In this document: piece after piece, positions 38,898 to 49,640 of the stretch | How the letters are laid out: every line of letters starts with the position of its first letter | Position numbering within the stretch: the stretch's first letter is position 1 | Source: Stentor coeruleus | Taxonomy: Eukaryota; Ciliophora; Heterotrichea; Heterotrichida; Stentoridae | Assembly (NCBI GenBank): GCA_001970955.1 | Contig: MPUH01000074.1 | Location: forward strand, 54,957 to 118,956 | DNA: 64,000 nt | Direction: 5' to 3' | Notes under the pieces: model-generated | What the model saw: only the letters and a program-made list of their open reading frames with translations | The model's database searches: none | Told to the model about the DNA's origin: nothing | Program-made: the position numbers and the translations under genes

Positions 38898-40412
38898 CTA
38901 TTTTTTCTTCTGTTTATCTCTAGTTTTTTTCAATAATCGTTCTTTACGGAACTCTTCAATCCAAGGGTGCAACAAACCTTCTGAAGGTTTCATTCTAGTC
39001 TGTGGATCCCAATCCAAACATCTAATAACAAAGTCAACAAGCGATTCAGGGGCGCCTTGCATAACATCAGTGATTTTTTTTGTCCCTGGGATTTTTTTAA
39101 CCCCTTTTTTGTTTGGGATGATCTTTGGAGCTCCAGATTCAAAAAACAACTTGGATCTTGTTGACATTTTCAAAATATTCTCTGGAGGCAAGCCTAGCAA
39201 TTCCATAATAAAAAGAAGTTGATCATGTTCTGATTCTCCAACAAATAAAGGATAACCAGTAAAAAACTCTGAAACAATACACCCTAAACTCCACATATCT
39301 ATAGCTGGAGTATATGAAATTCCTAATATGATTTCTGGAGCACGATAAAAACGACTTTGTATATATGTGTAGATTTTTTCAGGCTCAAAACAAGATGAAC
39401 CAAAATCTATGATATTGATTTCAGCACGTTTAGAATCAACTAACATGATATTTTCAGGTTTTAGATCACAATGGATTATGCTGAATTTTGATGTGTAATT
39501 TAAACATATGAGCATTTGATATGTAAATTTGTGGATTAGGCTTAGACTGAAACCTTCGAAGTTATTTTGGTGTAGGAGTTCATAGAGGTTCATACTTAGG
39601 ATTTCAAATGTCATGCAAATATGCTTACGGAACACGAAGTAGTTTTTTATTTTTACGACATGGTTTTTACCCTCGACGTCGTTTTCACGTAGTGTTTGTA
39701 GAACTTTTATTTCAACTGTTGCTTGCTGATTAAAACGTTTTTTATTCCTGACAATTTTCAAAGCCACTTTTTCATTTCTCTTATGATCTTCACACAAAAC
39801 CACCTGTCCGAAATTCCCTTTACCAAGCATCTTAACAATTTCATACCTAAATGCGATATGATCCCCAGCAACCAACAAATAATCTCCTCTCTCATCATCA
39901 AACCCAAAATTAATCCCAGAACTATCTGGTTTAATTTTATTATTCAATTTGCCTAAAAAATACACATCAGGATAGTCTAAAATTTCAACTTTTTCATAAT
40001 CAGTTAACTCAGCTTTAAAATACGCTAAAGCCATTCTTGATGACATTAAAGGTTTTATATCATTTTGTATTGGCTGTATATTATTTGGTACAGGGTTTCT
40101 TACAGATGATGACATTTGCAAAGAATTACTTGAAGAATTTCTATTTATTCTTTTAGAACTTGATGCATGTGGAATATACCCAGCTACAAGCTTAGGTGAT
40201 GTCAAACTTGAAGGCTTTTTATTGGTAACGCTATTTGTTTTGGAGAGTTTTTTCAAAGAATTGCTTTGGCTTAAAGACAGAAAGTCTTTTAAATTTGGCT
40301 TTTCTTTTTTCTTATCGTTTTTAACACTAGTGTTAGATTTTGTGTTGAGTTTCTTTTTGCTAGTTTGCAATTCTGAATTGTGTTTGGGTCTTGACTTTTT
40401 TCCAGTCTCCAT
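38898..40412 (-). CDS. DYRK-family dual-specificity protein kinase (class II)
   Basis: 504 residues. A basic, Ser/Lys-rich N-terminus (1-120) is followed by a DYRK-homology box at about 127-154 (ALAYFKAELTDYEKVEI...YFLG), then the kinase domain: LGKGNFGQV, Lys219, IIHCDLKPEN (HCD, as usual in DYRKs), DFG at 336-338 and activation loop YTYIQSRFYRAPE whose second Tyr (350) is the autophosphorylation site. The class II assignment (DYRK2/3/Pom1-like) follows from the homology box. These kinases phosphorylate Ser/Thr and control cell polarity, growth and granules. The C-terminus is Lys-rich. Same strand and 32 bp upstream of UBA5. Confidence 0.93.
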   Translation of the reverse strand: METGKKSRPKHNSELQTSKKKLNTKSNTSVKNDKKKEKPNLKDFLSLSQSNSLKKLSKTNSVTNKKPSSLTSPKLVAGYIPHASSSKRINRNSSSNSLQMSSSVRNPVPNNIQPIQNDIKPLMSSRMALAYFKAELTDYEKVEILDYPDVYFLGKLNNKIKPDSSGINFGFDDERGDYLLVAGDHIAFRYEIVKMLGKGNFGQVVLCEDHKRNEKVALKIVRNKKRFNQQATVEIKVLQTLRENDVEGKNHVVKIKNYFVFRKHICMTFEILSMNLYELLHQNNFEGFSLSLIHKFTYQMLICLNYTSKFSIIHCDLKPENIMLVDSKRAEINIIDFGSSCFEPEKIYTYIQSRFYRAPEIILGISYTPAIDMWSLGCIVSEFFTGYPLFVGESEHDQLLFIMELLGLPPENILKMSTRSKLFFESGAPKIIPNKKGVKKIPGTKKITDVMQGAPESLVDFVIRCLDWDPQTRMKPSEGLLHPWIEEFRKERLLKKTRDKQKKK

Positions 40413-43089
40413 TAACTTATTAGAAAATAGTGGTTTTTTAAGTATTCATGTCTTATTATGTTAAAATATATTTTTTGGTGGAATTGGTTTTATGAATAGG
40501 GTTATTGATGGTTTAAAGGTTTTCAGGTATGTTGATGTTTTTTATTTAATAAAATTTTAGGATGATTATTTTTGGTATGAATTAAGAGAAAAATTAGGTT
40601 TAGCAGTGTTATGAATTGTGGCTGATTAGTTTTTATTTGAAAAAGTAATCATTGTATATTTGGGTAGATGATATTTTATTACATGGGAAATTATTTTTTT
40701 GGGTTTTGGTTTTAAAAATTGTGTTGTTAGTTGCTTATTTTAGTGTTTTATTGTGTATATTATTAGTTTTATATGTGTTAGTATTAATCATGTATTATTT
40801 AAATTTTATTTGATATAATAATACTTATGATTTATATAGTAAAGTTGACTTTTATGTAAAAGAAAATAATTTTTCATTGCCTAGTTATCAGCGTAGTTAG
40901 CTTTTATTTATTAAGATCACCTAAAGTATGACTTAGTGAATATTTTTGGCTAATTCTTGAAGTGATTTCTGTATTTTTGCCAGCTTAATATTATTTTTTT
41001 TCTTTGAATGAACTTTGCCTATTTTCAACTATTTATCAATAATATTTTCCTTTTGCTATAAATTGAGTAAGAGGCTATTGCAAGTGAGACAATCTCTTCT
41101 TTTTTATAGTAAAAAAATTGTTTAATAATCTTTATAAGGCAACCAGGCATAAAAAAAAAATTTGACTATTTTTTAAAGGTATAAAATTTTACTATCATAA
41201 AAGTAGTAAAAAATCTTAAGGTATATTGATGTGAAGACTTTATATATATTATATAAGAACTTTTGAAGTTAAAAATTTCTATATTTCTAATGATTTTGAG
41301 ATTTTAGCTATTTGATATTAACTTTATTTATATTATATAAAAAAACTAGCTCTATATTAATAGAATAAATTTCATACCTTTGTTTATTTTCGTTATTTTC
41401 TTCTTATAATTATATCCAATATAAAATATTTATCAAGCAAAACATAAACATGCATATAATTACCAACTCTTATTATTAAGAATAATCAAATAAATTTTAT
41501 ATAAAAAAAGTAGTACATTTCAACCCTATTATTAAAATACACAATCTGTATCAACACCACAAAATTATAAAATTTAAATTTAATTAATTTATGTTTTTAC
41601 CTGTATTAGAAAACTTAAAATTCATAACAATCTGAACTGAGAATGCCGATTTCACTAAATTTTCGTTTATTTGATTTTAGGATTAATTTTTCTATAGTAA
41701 TTAAAAAATGATATTATAACAATGTAATTAAAAATTTTATATCCATAGTATAATATTAAATATTTCATTAATAGAATAAAACTAAACTGTTTCCAATTAA
41801 AATTTTAACTACTGTTTCTCTAGTATAAATCTAAGCTTTTTCTAACTAAATCCTTTATAATAGGTAAAAGATAATAATATGTTTAGCTTACTCTTAGAAA
41901 TCTTATCAGCTTCCATCCTTAAAATGGTTAGCTTTCATGAATCAGATTTAAATTATTTCATTACAGAATTCTTAGCAGTTCTAAATATTAATGTTATAAT
42001 CAGAATAAAACGTTATAATCATACTTATTTCTAGTAATTTTTTTTAAGGTAAAAAATAATTTTTTAACATAGCAAAATAGGTAAAAAAATATAATTATTA
42101 GGGAAATGTTTATTTATGCAAACTACTGAAAAGCTTAGAAGATTTAATATTAAAGAAATCTGGTCTTAATAAAAAATTCTCTATAATCTATATATGAATT
42201 ATCCTGAAAAGAAAATTTAGTTTATATATTTTTATTAGATAAAATAGCTTTGAATCCCTAAAATAATTCCTTCAAGATTACTAAGTTATATGAAAAAATA
42301 TTCATTTTTAAAGTAAATCCCTTATATTTTCATTCAGTTATGCAGTTTTTATAACAATTGCCATATATATACTCTATCTTTACTATGTAATTTTAATACT
42401 TTTCCCTTATTCTAATATAATCACCCATCTAAACACCATCAACCAGATCATGAATATTAAATCAGATTGCCAAATGCAACACAATCTCTCTAAGCATGAT
42501 CCTAAACAAAATTGATTTTTACTCAATATCAGAAGATTTTACAATGAAATGTATTATCTTTGATTTTCTTCAACTCAACGCTTTGCCTCTTCATAGAAAT
42601 TCCCTATTCTCCTTGTCACTCTTAATAATTCTATTTCAATCGGGAGTATTCCCAATTTGCCGGTATAAATTTCAGTACCAAAAAACAAAGCATCCTTATA
42701 TAAATCAATCATAAAAAAAACTAAGAAACTAGAGTTTAGATGTCATATCTTATTTGCCTAAAAACATATAAATCATCAACTCATCTTGATAAACAAGCCT
42801 TAAACCCATTCTCTATTTAAATATTCTTTCTTGTCTCTAATGATCACATAATTCTTTGATATATCAAACATAAATTAGACTAAAAATACTTAATAATTCC
42901 AGAATATATTTGATTACTATTGTTAAAGACTCTCTAAAATATAATTTTTCGTTTACTATCATTAATACATATAGTTTGATTTACCCTGCTAAATACTGAC
43001 CCATTTTTATTAATCATTTCTGACTTCCTTCCCACGTCATCCTATATAATAAAGCCTATTATCGCTTAACCATTTTCTGATATAAAAAT
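40413..43089. other. Largest gene-free stretch, 2.7 kb
   Basis: Divergent spacer between DYRK and the TPR gene. 40450-41000 is G/T-rich and 42300-43089 A/C-rich on the + strand. A patch at 42445-42680 is less AT-rich than its surroundings but I could not make a convincing product from it. No RNA gene recognised. Confidence 0.5.
43081..43089 (+). promoter_or_regulatory. TATA-like string directly before ATG
   Basis: TATAAAAAT touches the ATG of the TPR gene at 43090. Significance is limited by AT content. Confidence 0.25.
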
Positions 43090-44361
43090 ATGGATCGTCC
43101 ACCACAATCAAGAGAATTTCAAAGCGTCTTCCAAGAAATCTCAAAGTTACTCGAACTGTCTGAAAATGAAATCGCAGGGGGAAGAGTTATGGAGGCATGT
43201 CAATGTTTACTTAAAGCTAACTCCTTAGATCAATCAAACTTAACAGTTTTTACAAAGCTTGGCCATTGTTATTTGCTGCTCGGGAACTATGATTTAAGTT
43301 ACACATGCTATTGTAAAGTTCTACAAGAAGGGTCAGGAACCGTTACCGAAGAAGCATGGTATGGTCTTGGAGAGCTTTATATGAAGCAACAGAAATACTT
43401 AAACGCAGAATCATCTTTTAAGTCACTTCTCAACATAAATCCTAATTTTGAGATGATTTCATCAGTTTATCTCAAATTGGCAATTATATATAAAAAACAA
43501 GGGAACACTCACAAGGCTATAACATTTTTCAAAGCTAGTAGTCATTATAAAGATTTGCTTCCAAATCAGCTCAATGAGCTATTAATCCAACTTGGAAACT
43601 GTTTTGAAATAATCGGCAACAAAAAATCTGCTTGTGAATTATATTGTGAAGCTGTAAAACTAAATAAAACAGCTCGGAATATTGTCTGCCTTGCGTGGAT
43701 ACTTATAAAAAACTCCCGTTTTGAAAAAGCTAAAACTTTGTTATTGAAAGCATCTAAACTGACTCAAAATGAGTCTAAAGAATATTGCGATATTCAATTT
43801 GTCTTAGCTTTATGCAATTTCAAAAATCAGAAATTTATTGAATGTAATAAAATGCTTATGACCTTATTAGACCTGTATCCAAATGAACCGTATTATTTAG
43901 CTTGTTTTGGTATAGTAGAAGAGAATATGAATAAATATTCTTCAGCTCTTTATTACCTTTGGCGAGCACTTACAGTTATCCCTGATAGACATGATATATT
44001 AATGTCGATAAGTATGATTTATGAGAAAATCGGGCTTATTAATGAAGCTGTTTTTATGTATATGAGGATTATTGAAATGTTCCCTTGGTATGACCAAGCT
44101 AAGACTAGACTTAGAGAATGTCAGACTGGTCAACGTTTACCTTTAGGACCTCTTGATATTATTAACATAGATATAACAGAGTTTCCATTTCATAGGACAA
44201 TCGAAGTTATCCCAACCCCACAGCTTGATCAAGAAATTGCAATCCCAAAACCTGTTTATTCACTGTTTTCTATGTCAAACCAAGCATTTTTCCAGCCCGA
44301 ACCAGAATGCTCTATAAGTCTTCCACAAAAACGTGGAGTTCAAGAAATAAAATATGAATAA
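43090..44361 (+). CDS. TPR protein, Cyc8/UTX-like
   Basis: 423 residues built mainly of about nine tetratricopeptide repeats (about 25-350). The best ones are FTKLGHCYLLLGNYDLSYTCYCKVL, AWYGLGELYMKQQKYLNAES, YLKLAIIYKKQGNTHKAITF and LIQLGNCFEIIGNKKSACEL, named here as separate blocks. The run of LG.CYLLLGNYD, WYGLGELY and LAIIYK is the pattern of yeast Cyc8/Ssn6 and the TPR part of UTX/KDM6A. In those proteins it recruits Tup1-type corepressors or other chromatin factors. No demethylase or other catalytic domain follows; the tail of about 70 residues is Pro/Ile-rich. A corepressor scaffold role is plausible inference; a generic TPR adaptor is the alternative. Confidence 0.75.
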   Translation: MDRPPQSREFQSVFQEISKLLELSENEIAGGRVMEACQCLLKANSLDQSNLTVFTKLGHCYLLLGNYDLSYTCYCKVLQEGSGTVTEEAWYGLGELYMKQQKYLNAESSFKSLLNINPNFEMISSVYLKLAIIYKKQGNTHKAITFFKASSHYKDLLPNQLNELLIQLGNCFEIIGNKKSACELYCEAVKLNKTARNIVCLAWILIKNSRFEKAKTLLLKASKLTQNESKEYCDIQFVLALCNFKNQKFIECNKMLMTLLDLYPNEPYYLACFGIVEENMNKYSSALYYLWRALTVIPDRHDILMSISMIYEKIGLINEAVFMYMRIIEMFPWYDQAKTRLRECQTGQRLPLGPLDIINIDITEFPFHRTIEVIPTPQLDQEIAIPKPVYSLFSMSNQAFFQPEPECSISLPQKRGVQEIKYE

Positions 44362-44452
44362 AACTCTTTAATCCTAATCAAAGGAAGATAAATAATTCTT
44401 ATAATCAAAAAAAAAATATTCATACAATAAAAAATTTAAATGATATTTATAT

Positions 44453-47400
44453 ATGGAACAATTACACAAAGCGCTTATAGGATTTTTTGTTGAGTTTATT
44501 GCTAGTCATAATACAAATGAAGGGATTCATCAAAAGCTTATTAGTACAATTATGAAGAAGAAATATGTGCAGAAAATTATAATCAAATGCATGTGTAAGC
44601 TGGAACCGATAATAAACGATCAGATTATAGTTTTGAATAACCCAAAGTCTAGAAAAAGTTCGAGTCAGCTTGCAAAACAGTCGAAGTTGTTGACTTTAGC
44701 ACAGGATATTAAAAATGTGATGAGTAATTATGATCATATACAAGGGAAGATTTCTAATATGTTGGATATTGTTGAGAGCATTGATTTTAATGTTGACCAT
44801 GTTTCACCTACTAAAGATCAGTCTCCTGATAAACCTAATGCGCTTGTGACATTCCTATCTTCATTAGTGCATAATAAACGTATAACAAATGACGAAATCG
44901 AAGAAATCAGTGAAGAAACCTGGAGTAAACATATGGAGGTAGAAAAAATGCTCAAATTAGAAATGGAAAAATATTACAACCAAATCGATGCTTTAGAACA
45001 AAAATACTTAACACGTCTTAATCACTATAAAACAAAAGCTGGGCTTAAAATTGATGTCTTAGAAAAACAAAACACGGAAACCTGGCAAACTTTTAGACTA
45101 TTACTTGACAGAAGCCAAATGATGTATGAAGATAAAATTTCTAAAGAATATGAGGAATATAAACATGATCAAGATATTATAGATAATAGTCATAATCCAG
45201 ATTTCCAAATAAAAGATTATTCAAGTGCAGTGCAAAAAATCAAAAATCTTTTTGTTGTGAGAAATGTATTGGAAAAAAGAAAACTCCAAGATGAAAAACT
45301 GGCTATTGGGCTACAGAATAAAATCAGTGTTTTTAGTGAAAAAATAAATGAATTAAAAGACATGAATGGGAAACTATTAGAAAATGCTACAAGTCTAACT
45401 TGGTGTTTTGAAACTTTGGTTAAAAAATTTGATTTCCCTGTTTTGATAAAGGAAAAATTACTCAGACTAAGCCAAAAGCAAAAATGCCAAAAGCTCGAAG
45501 CAATATTCAGAGTTGACGAAATTTTCGAAAAATATTCACTCGACACCGTAAGCCACAAATTCGACGAGCTTAAAGAAGGTATTGCGAATGTTTCCGAAAA
45601 AATCAAAGACGAAAACATAAAAATCCGTCTAAACAAACTAGTAATCGAAAGTAAACTTCAAGAAATTGTCCATACCGAAGCAGTAAAATCTGTTTTATCT
45701 ACACGACCCAGTATCCAACCTCCTTCAACAACTTCATCAACCCCAACCCAACTAATAAAAAAGCCCCCATCAGGTTCAATAAGATCTAAATTAACAAAAG
45801 ATCAACAAATTTCTATTCAAAATAATAACTCTCGAACTAATCAATCGCCAAAACTCCAAAACCCTTTAATACGTGAAACTATTAAAAAAGAAAGTGCATT
45901 AGAACGTATGCGTAAAGAAATGTATAGTATAGATGAAGAAATTATGCAAGTTGATAAAATATTAGAAGAATCATTAGGTGGATCATCACAAACTGGTATT
46001 TTAAGCACATCAGATATTTCTTCTAAAGATGATGATAGAAGACAAACTGGTAAAGGGAGGAATTCTAAGTATGGCTTAAGATTAGGGATTTCTCCTAAGA
46101 GTTCAGAGATAAGCAAATATGATATGTTTTCTTTTCAAAATGAAGAAATTCATAAAGAAGATAGAGAAATGCAAACTGTTTTTGTAGAGAAATATAATCA
46201 AGATACTCAAGTGAATTTAGAATTATATGTCAGGATATGGGGGATTATGAATAAAGGGAAAAAGAAAACTTGGAATGAAGAAGTTTATGATGTTGTGGAA
46301 ATTGATGGATTTTTGTATAAAGCTACTGAGTTTTATATAAGAGAAAAAACTGATAAAAACATACAAACTGATAAGGAAAGTGGGCTTTTAGACTTTTCTA
46401 CACCTAATAATAGTATTATTAGAGGAATTATGAGCCGGCTTAAAATCAAAAAGTCAGAAAGACAGTTGAATAAAACAAAACTTGATGCTAGCGTATCAGA
46501 AAACCTTATTATAAAAAAATTCGGAATTAATGAGCAGGCAGCTTTTAAAATTGAACCTAAAGAAACCCCTTCACCAATTGATAATCACCCAACATTAAGC
46601 GATAAATCTATACAAAACGATTTTACTGACTTAGAAATGAAACCTTCTAATAGTACTTCACCTATCCCTTCACTACAAAAAATATCAAACTCATTATTAG
46701 AAACAAAAATCCTTAAATTACAAGAAACATTAACTTCAAATAGCCCTTTAAATAAATCTCTTAATACAACTCCACATAAAAACAATGAACAAAAAATCGA
46801 ATCTCTCAAATTAGCTTCTCAGTCTTATAAAAAAGAATTCGATTTACATACTCAAATTAAAGGGTTAAAAAAAATGGGTTTCCCTGAAGTGCAGAAACTA
46901 TGGGAAGATGTTATAAACCGACGAATACTTGAAGGTGAAAAAGATAAGATTTCTGTTTATCTACGTGGGTATCTTGGAACAGATAAATTTGATTCAGAAA
47001 AAAATCGGATAATCGGGTTATTGGAAACAAGTAAATCTAACAATAAAGACTTAGAAAGTTTATTATCAAATGATATAAAAATGTCAAAAAAACTAGTCGA
47101 AAACTGGAAGCGATTTATGATGAAACTCTTTGAAAAATCTTCATTTAACTTTAAAAAACTTATAGAAAACAGTGATAGCCCAAGAGAAATATTATACAAA
47201 GCAGCAAAATGTATAAAGCATGTTAAGCATCGTATAGCTTATTATAATGACCCACAAGCTCATCATAGTAGAAAAAGCCCAAATAAACATGAAAATTTAA
47301 TACTATATAGTACTGATAAATGGTCTGTTCATTCAACAAGTATCTCTCCATTAGAGTCAGTAAAAGCAAGCTCAAGATTCAAATTCACAAAAAAACTTGC

Positions 47401-47482
47401 TTTGAAATCCCAGTCGTCAAGGTCGAAAACTCCATTTAAAGACAAAATTTTCTCAGATACCCCAAAACTACCTTATATCTAA
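44453..47482 (+). CDS. Large coiled-coil protein, uncharacterised
   Basis: 1009 residues. The N-terminal 150 are helical. Coiled coil spans about 155-410 (MEVEKMLKLEMEKYYNQIDALEQKY, KISVFSEKINELKDMNGKLL as separate parts). A Ser/Thr/Pro-rich disordered region spans about 420-490. A more structured block near 580-650 includes LELYVRIWGIMNKGKKKTW, a low-complexity region lies at 700-790, and a helical C-terminal block (about 800-930) includes LKKMGFPEVQKLWEDVINRR. The tail is Ser/Lys-rich. No known family; possibly a cytoskeletal or cortical scaffold. Its 3' end is 46 bp from the convergent kinase gene. Confidence 0.65.
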   Translation: MEQLHKALIGFFVEFIASHNTNEGIHQKLISTIMKKKYVQKIIIKCMCKLEPIINDQIIVLNNPKSRKSSSQLAKQSKLLTLAQDIKNVMSNYDHIQGKISNMLDIVESIDFNVDHVSPTKDQSPDKPNALVTFLSSLVHNKRITNDEIEEISEETWSKHMEVEKMLKLEMEKYYNQIDALEQKYLTRLNHYKTKAGLKIDVLEKQNTETWQTFRLLLDRSQMMYEDKISKEYEEYKHDQDIIDNSHNPDFQIKDYSSAVQKIKNLFVVRNVLEKRKLQDEKLAIGLQNKISVFSEKINELKDMNGKLLENATSLTWCFETLVKKFDFPVLIKEKLLRLSQKQKCQKLEAIFRVDEIFEKYSLDTVSHKFDELKEGIANVSEKIKDENIKIRLNKLVIESKLQEIVHTEAVKSVLSTRPSIQPPSTTSSTPTQLIKKPPSGSIRSKLTKDQQISIQNNNSRTNQSPKLQNPLIRETIKKESALERMRKEMYSIDEEIMQVDKILEESLGGSSQTGILSTSDISSKDDDRRQTGKGRNSKYGLRLGISPKSSEISKYDMFSFQNEEIHKEDREMQTVFVEKYNQDTQVNLELYVRIWGIMNKGKKKTWNEEVYDVVEIDGFLYKATEFYIREKTDKNIQTDKESGLLDFSTPNNSIIRGIMSRLKIKKSERQLNKTKLDASVSENLIIKKFGINEQAAFKIEPKETPSPIDNHPTLSDKSIQNDFTDLEMKPSNSTSPIPSLQKISNSLLETKILKLQETLTSNSPLNKSLNTTPHKNNEQKIESLKLASQSYKKEFDLHTQIKGLKKMGFPEVQKLWEDVINRRILEGEKDKISVYLRGYLGTDKFDSEKNRIIGLLETSKSNNKDLESLLSNDIKMSKKLVENWKRFMMKLFEKSSFNFKKLIENSDSPREILYKAAKCIKHVKHRIAYYNDPQAHHSRKSPNKHENLILYSTDKWSVHSTSISPLESVKASSRFKFTKKLALKSQSSRSKTPFKDKIFSDTPKLPYI

Positions 47483-47528
47483 TACTATTTAATATTCAGA
47501 AATATAATTTAAAAAGTTAAATTTTTTT

Positions 47529-49640
47529 TCAGTTTATCTTGGGAGGATGTATTTTCTTTAAAAGTAAAGCTTCCCAGTTGAGTTTTCTAAACAATTGATG
47601 CCTTTTTATTTGAGATATTTGAGGCCGCTTAGTAGGGTCTTTATTCATAACTTGAGTTATAAAATCTTTTGCTTGGTCAGAAATGTAGTCTGGGATTGAG
47701 AGTTTTGATTTTTTGATGTTTTGGAAAAGAGTATCGATATCTTCGTTGTAATATGGAGTTTCTCCGGTTAGAAGTTCGAAAAATAGTGGACCGAGGCCGT
47801 AGATATCAGAAGCAGTTGTTGCACCTTTTTTTGCAATGATTTCTGGTGGGAGATAAGCTGGACTACCTGCCAAAGTCATAGCTGGGTTGACTTGATTAAC
47901 TTTTTCTTTAGCCAAACCGAAATCCGCAAGTTTCGCATGGAACTCATTATCAATCAAAACATTCGCAGGTTTTAAATCCCTATACAAAATCCCACACCCA
48001 TGCAAATACTCCAAAGCCAAAATAATCTCTGCCAAGTAAAACTTGGCAATCTGTTCATCAATCTTCCCTTTTTTCTCCATCAAATCAAATAAATCTCCAT
48101 TTGAACATAACTCTAATACGAAATATAAATATTTTGGAGTCTGAAAAGCATAATACAACGGAACAATAAAAGGATGATTCAATTGTTTCATTATTTTACA
48201 CTCACTAAAAGCATATTTTAACTGTTTTTGTTTTTGCAGTGTATTTTTATTCAAACTTTTCATTGCATAATAAACCCCTGTATTGATTTTCTGTACCTTA
48301 TAAACAATACCAAATGATCCATTGCCAATTTCATCCATAATAGTAAAACTATTAAAATCAACATTTTCACCATCAATTGAATTCATTTGTCCAGCTGAAT
48401 CAGTAGTAGAATCTTCTTCATTACTTGTAAGAATAGTAGAAGAAATCTGTTCAATGATATTGTTTTGTTTATGGATCATACAATATTCAGTAGCTTTTTT
48501 GATTCTTTCTACCCATTCATAAGATAGGGTGTTATGTTTTGTATAGAAACGATATGAAGAATGTGGGGTTTCTATAGATACAATTCCTTGGTTTTTACGT
48601 TTAATTTCGAAGTTTACATCTTGGATATCAATAAGCTTTATAATCATCGATGGATGTTGTTTATCTAAAAACTGTTCTTTATTAGCATAACGACTTATAG
48701 TCCCTTTATCAGGATCCATATAAAAAAATCCTAATTTATCAGAAAGCCCAAAAGTATTAACAATATGCACTTCACTACAAAATGGTACTTGAACTTCATC
48801 ATCCGCATATCTTTTTAATTCACATTGTCCTGTATAAACAGCTAAAAGTTCAAAAATCTCAGGGCATTTTACATATTCAATAGGAGTTTTTTTCCTAAAA
48901 TCCTCAATTGATGTTACTGGATTTTTTTCTAACAACAACTTAACCATTTCTACATCATTCAATTCACAAGCTATATGTAACCCTGTCCCTCTAAACTTAG
49001 TCTGTTTATTAATTTGTAAATTCGGATGTTTAAGTAATTCTAATACACAATCTTTACGTTGAAAAAACACTGATAATTGTAAAGGTGTCCATTCATCTAA
49101 AGTCACTTTATTACAATTAACATGTTTGCTTATTAAGTATGATACAATATTACTACTTCCTGATAAACAAGAATAATGAAGTAAACCCCATAAACATTCT
49201 TGGCTTTGATGAATTATTTCTTCTTCTTGATTTTCATCAAATGCGATAATATTCTTTAAGGTTTCGAAATCTTTGCTTTTACAAGCTGCGATTGCCATTT
49301 GAAATAGATTCATAGCACAAGTTATACGGTTTGGACAGTGGGTAAAAAAACCTGGAGAAGTATTTAGGATACTGTCTTTGCGGGCAAATATAGGAAGGTC
49401 AAGGAGTTTTACTTTGATTTTAGGATTTTCTTCATCTAGGAAGAATGATAAAGGCCAAGTATCAGTCATGATGATGTTTATTGTATTTTTTTTGGTTAGT
49501 AGATGGAAGGAACTTATTGGTAAGTCTAAGATACGGGATATACGTTGGCGGACTTCTTTGACCATGGTGTTTATGTCGAGGTTTAGTATTGTATTACCTT
49601 TGTTGTTGAATTGATCAGAATGCTTGAAAAGAATATTCAT
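47529..49640 (-). CDS. AGC-type protein kinase with ubiquitin-like, ankyrin and PH regions
   Basis: 703 residues. Residues about 1-82 resemble a ubiquitin-like fold (TMVKEVRQRISRILDLPISSF). About 115-260 hold ankyrin repeats (LLHYSCLSGSSNIVSYLI, WTPLQLSVFFQRKDCVLELL, GLHIACELNDVEMVKLLLEK). About 285-395 look like a PH domain with a terminal WVERI helix. The kinase domain (about 428-690) has IGNGSFGIVY, YAMKSLNK, LYRDLKPANVL, DFGLAK and GSPAYLPPEI. The order suggests a lipid- and partner-regulated AGC/PKA-like kinase. No hydrophobic motif is evident at the C-terminus and the usual DWWSLG reads DIYGLG. Such domain order is, as far as I recall, confined to ciliates and related protists. Convergent with the coiled-coil gene. 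Confidence 0.85.
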   Translation of the reverse strand: MNILFKHSDQFNNKGNTILNLDINTMVKEVRQRISRILDLPISSFHLLTKKNTINIIMTDTWPLSFFLDEENPKIKVKLLDLPIFARKDSILNTSPGFFTHCPNRITCAMNLFQMAIAACKSKDFETLKNIIAFDENQEEEIIHQSQECLWGLLHYSCLSGSSNIVSYLISKHVNCNKVTLDEWTPLQLSVFFQRKDCVLELLKHPNLQINKQTKFRGTGLHIACELNDVEMVKLLLEKNPVTSIEDFRKKTPIEYVKCPEIFELLAVYTGQCELKRYADDEVQVPFCSEVHIVNTFGLSDKLGFFYMDPDKGTISRYANKEQFLDKQHPSMIIKLIDIQDVNFEIKRKNQGIVSIETPHSSYRFYTKHNTLSYEWVERIKKATEYCMIHKQNNIIEQISSTILTSNEEDSTTDSAGQMNSIDGENVDFNSFTIMDEIGNGSFGIVYKVQKINTGVYYAMKSLNKNTLQKQKQLKYAFSECKIMKQLNHPFIVPLYYAFQTPKYLYFVLELCSNGDLFDLMEKKGKIDEQIAKFYLAEIILALEYLHGCGILYRDLKPANVLIDNEFHAKLADFGLAKEKVNQVNPAMTLAGSPAYLPPEIIAKKGATTASDIYGLGPLFFELLTGETPYYNEDIDTLFQNIKKSKLSIPDYISDQAKDFITQVMNKDPTKRPQISQIKRHQLFRKLNWEALLLKKIHPPKIN

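Noticed and set aside
42496-42714. 72-codon + strand frame in the large gene-free stretch
   Set aside because: No protein-like pattern; the surrounding patch is slightly less AT-rich but neither strand gave a convincing product.
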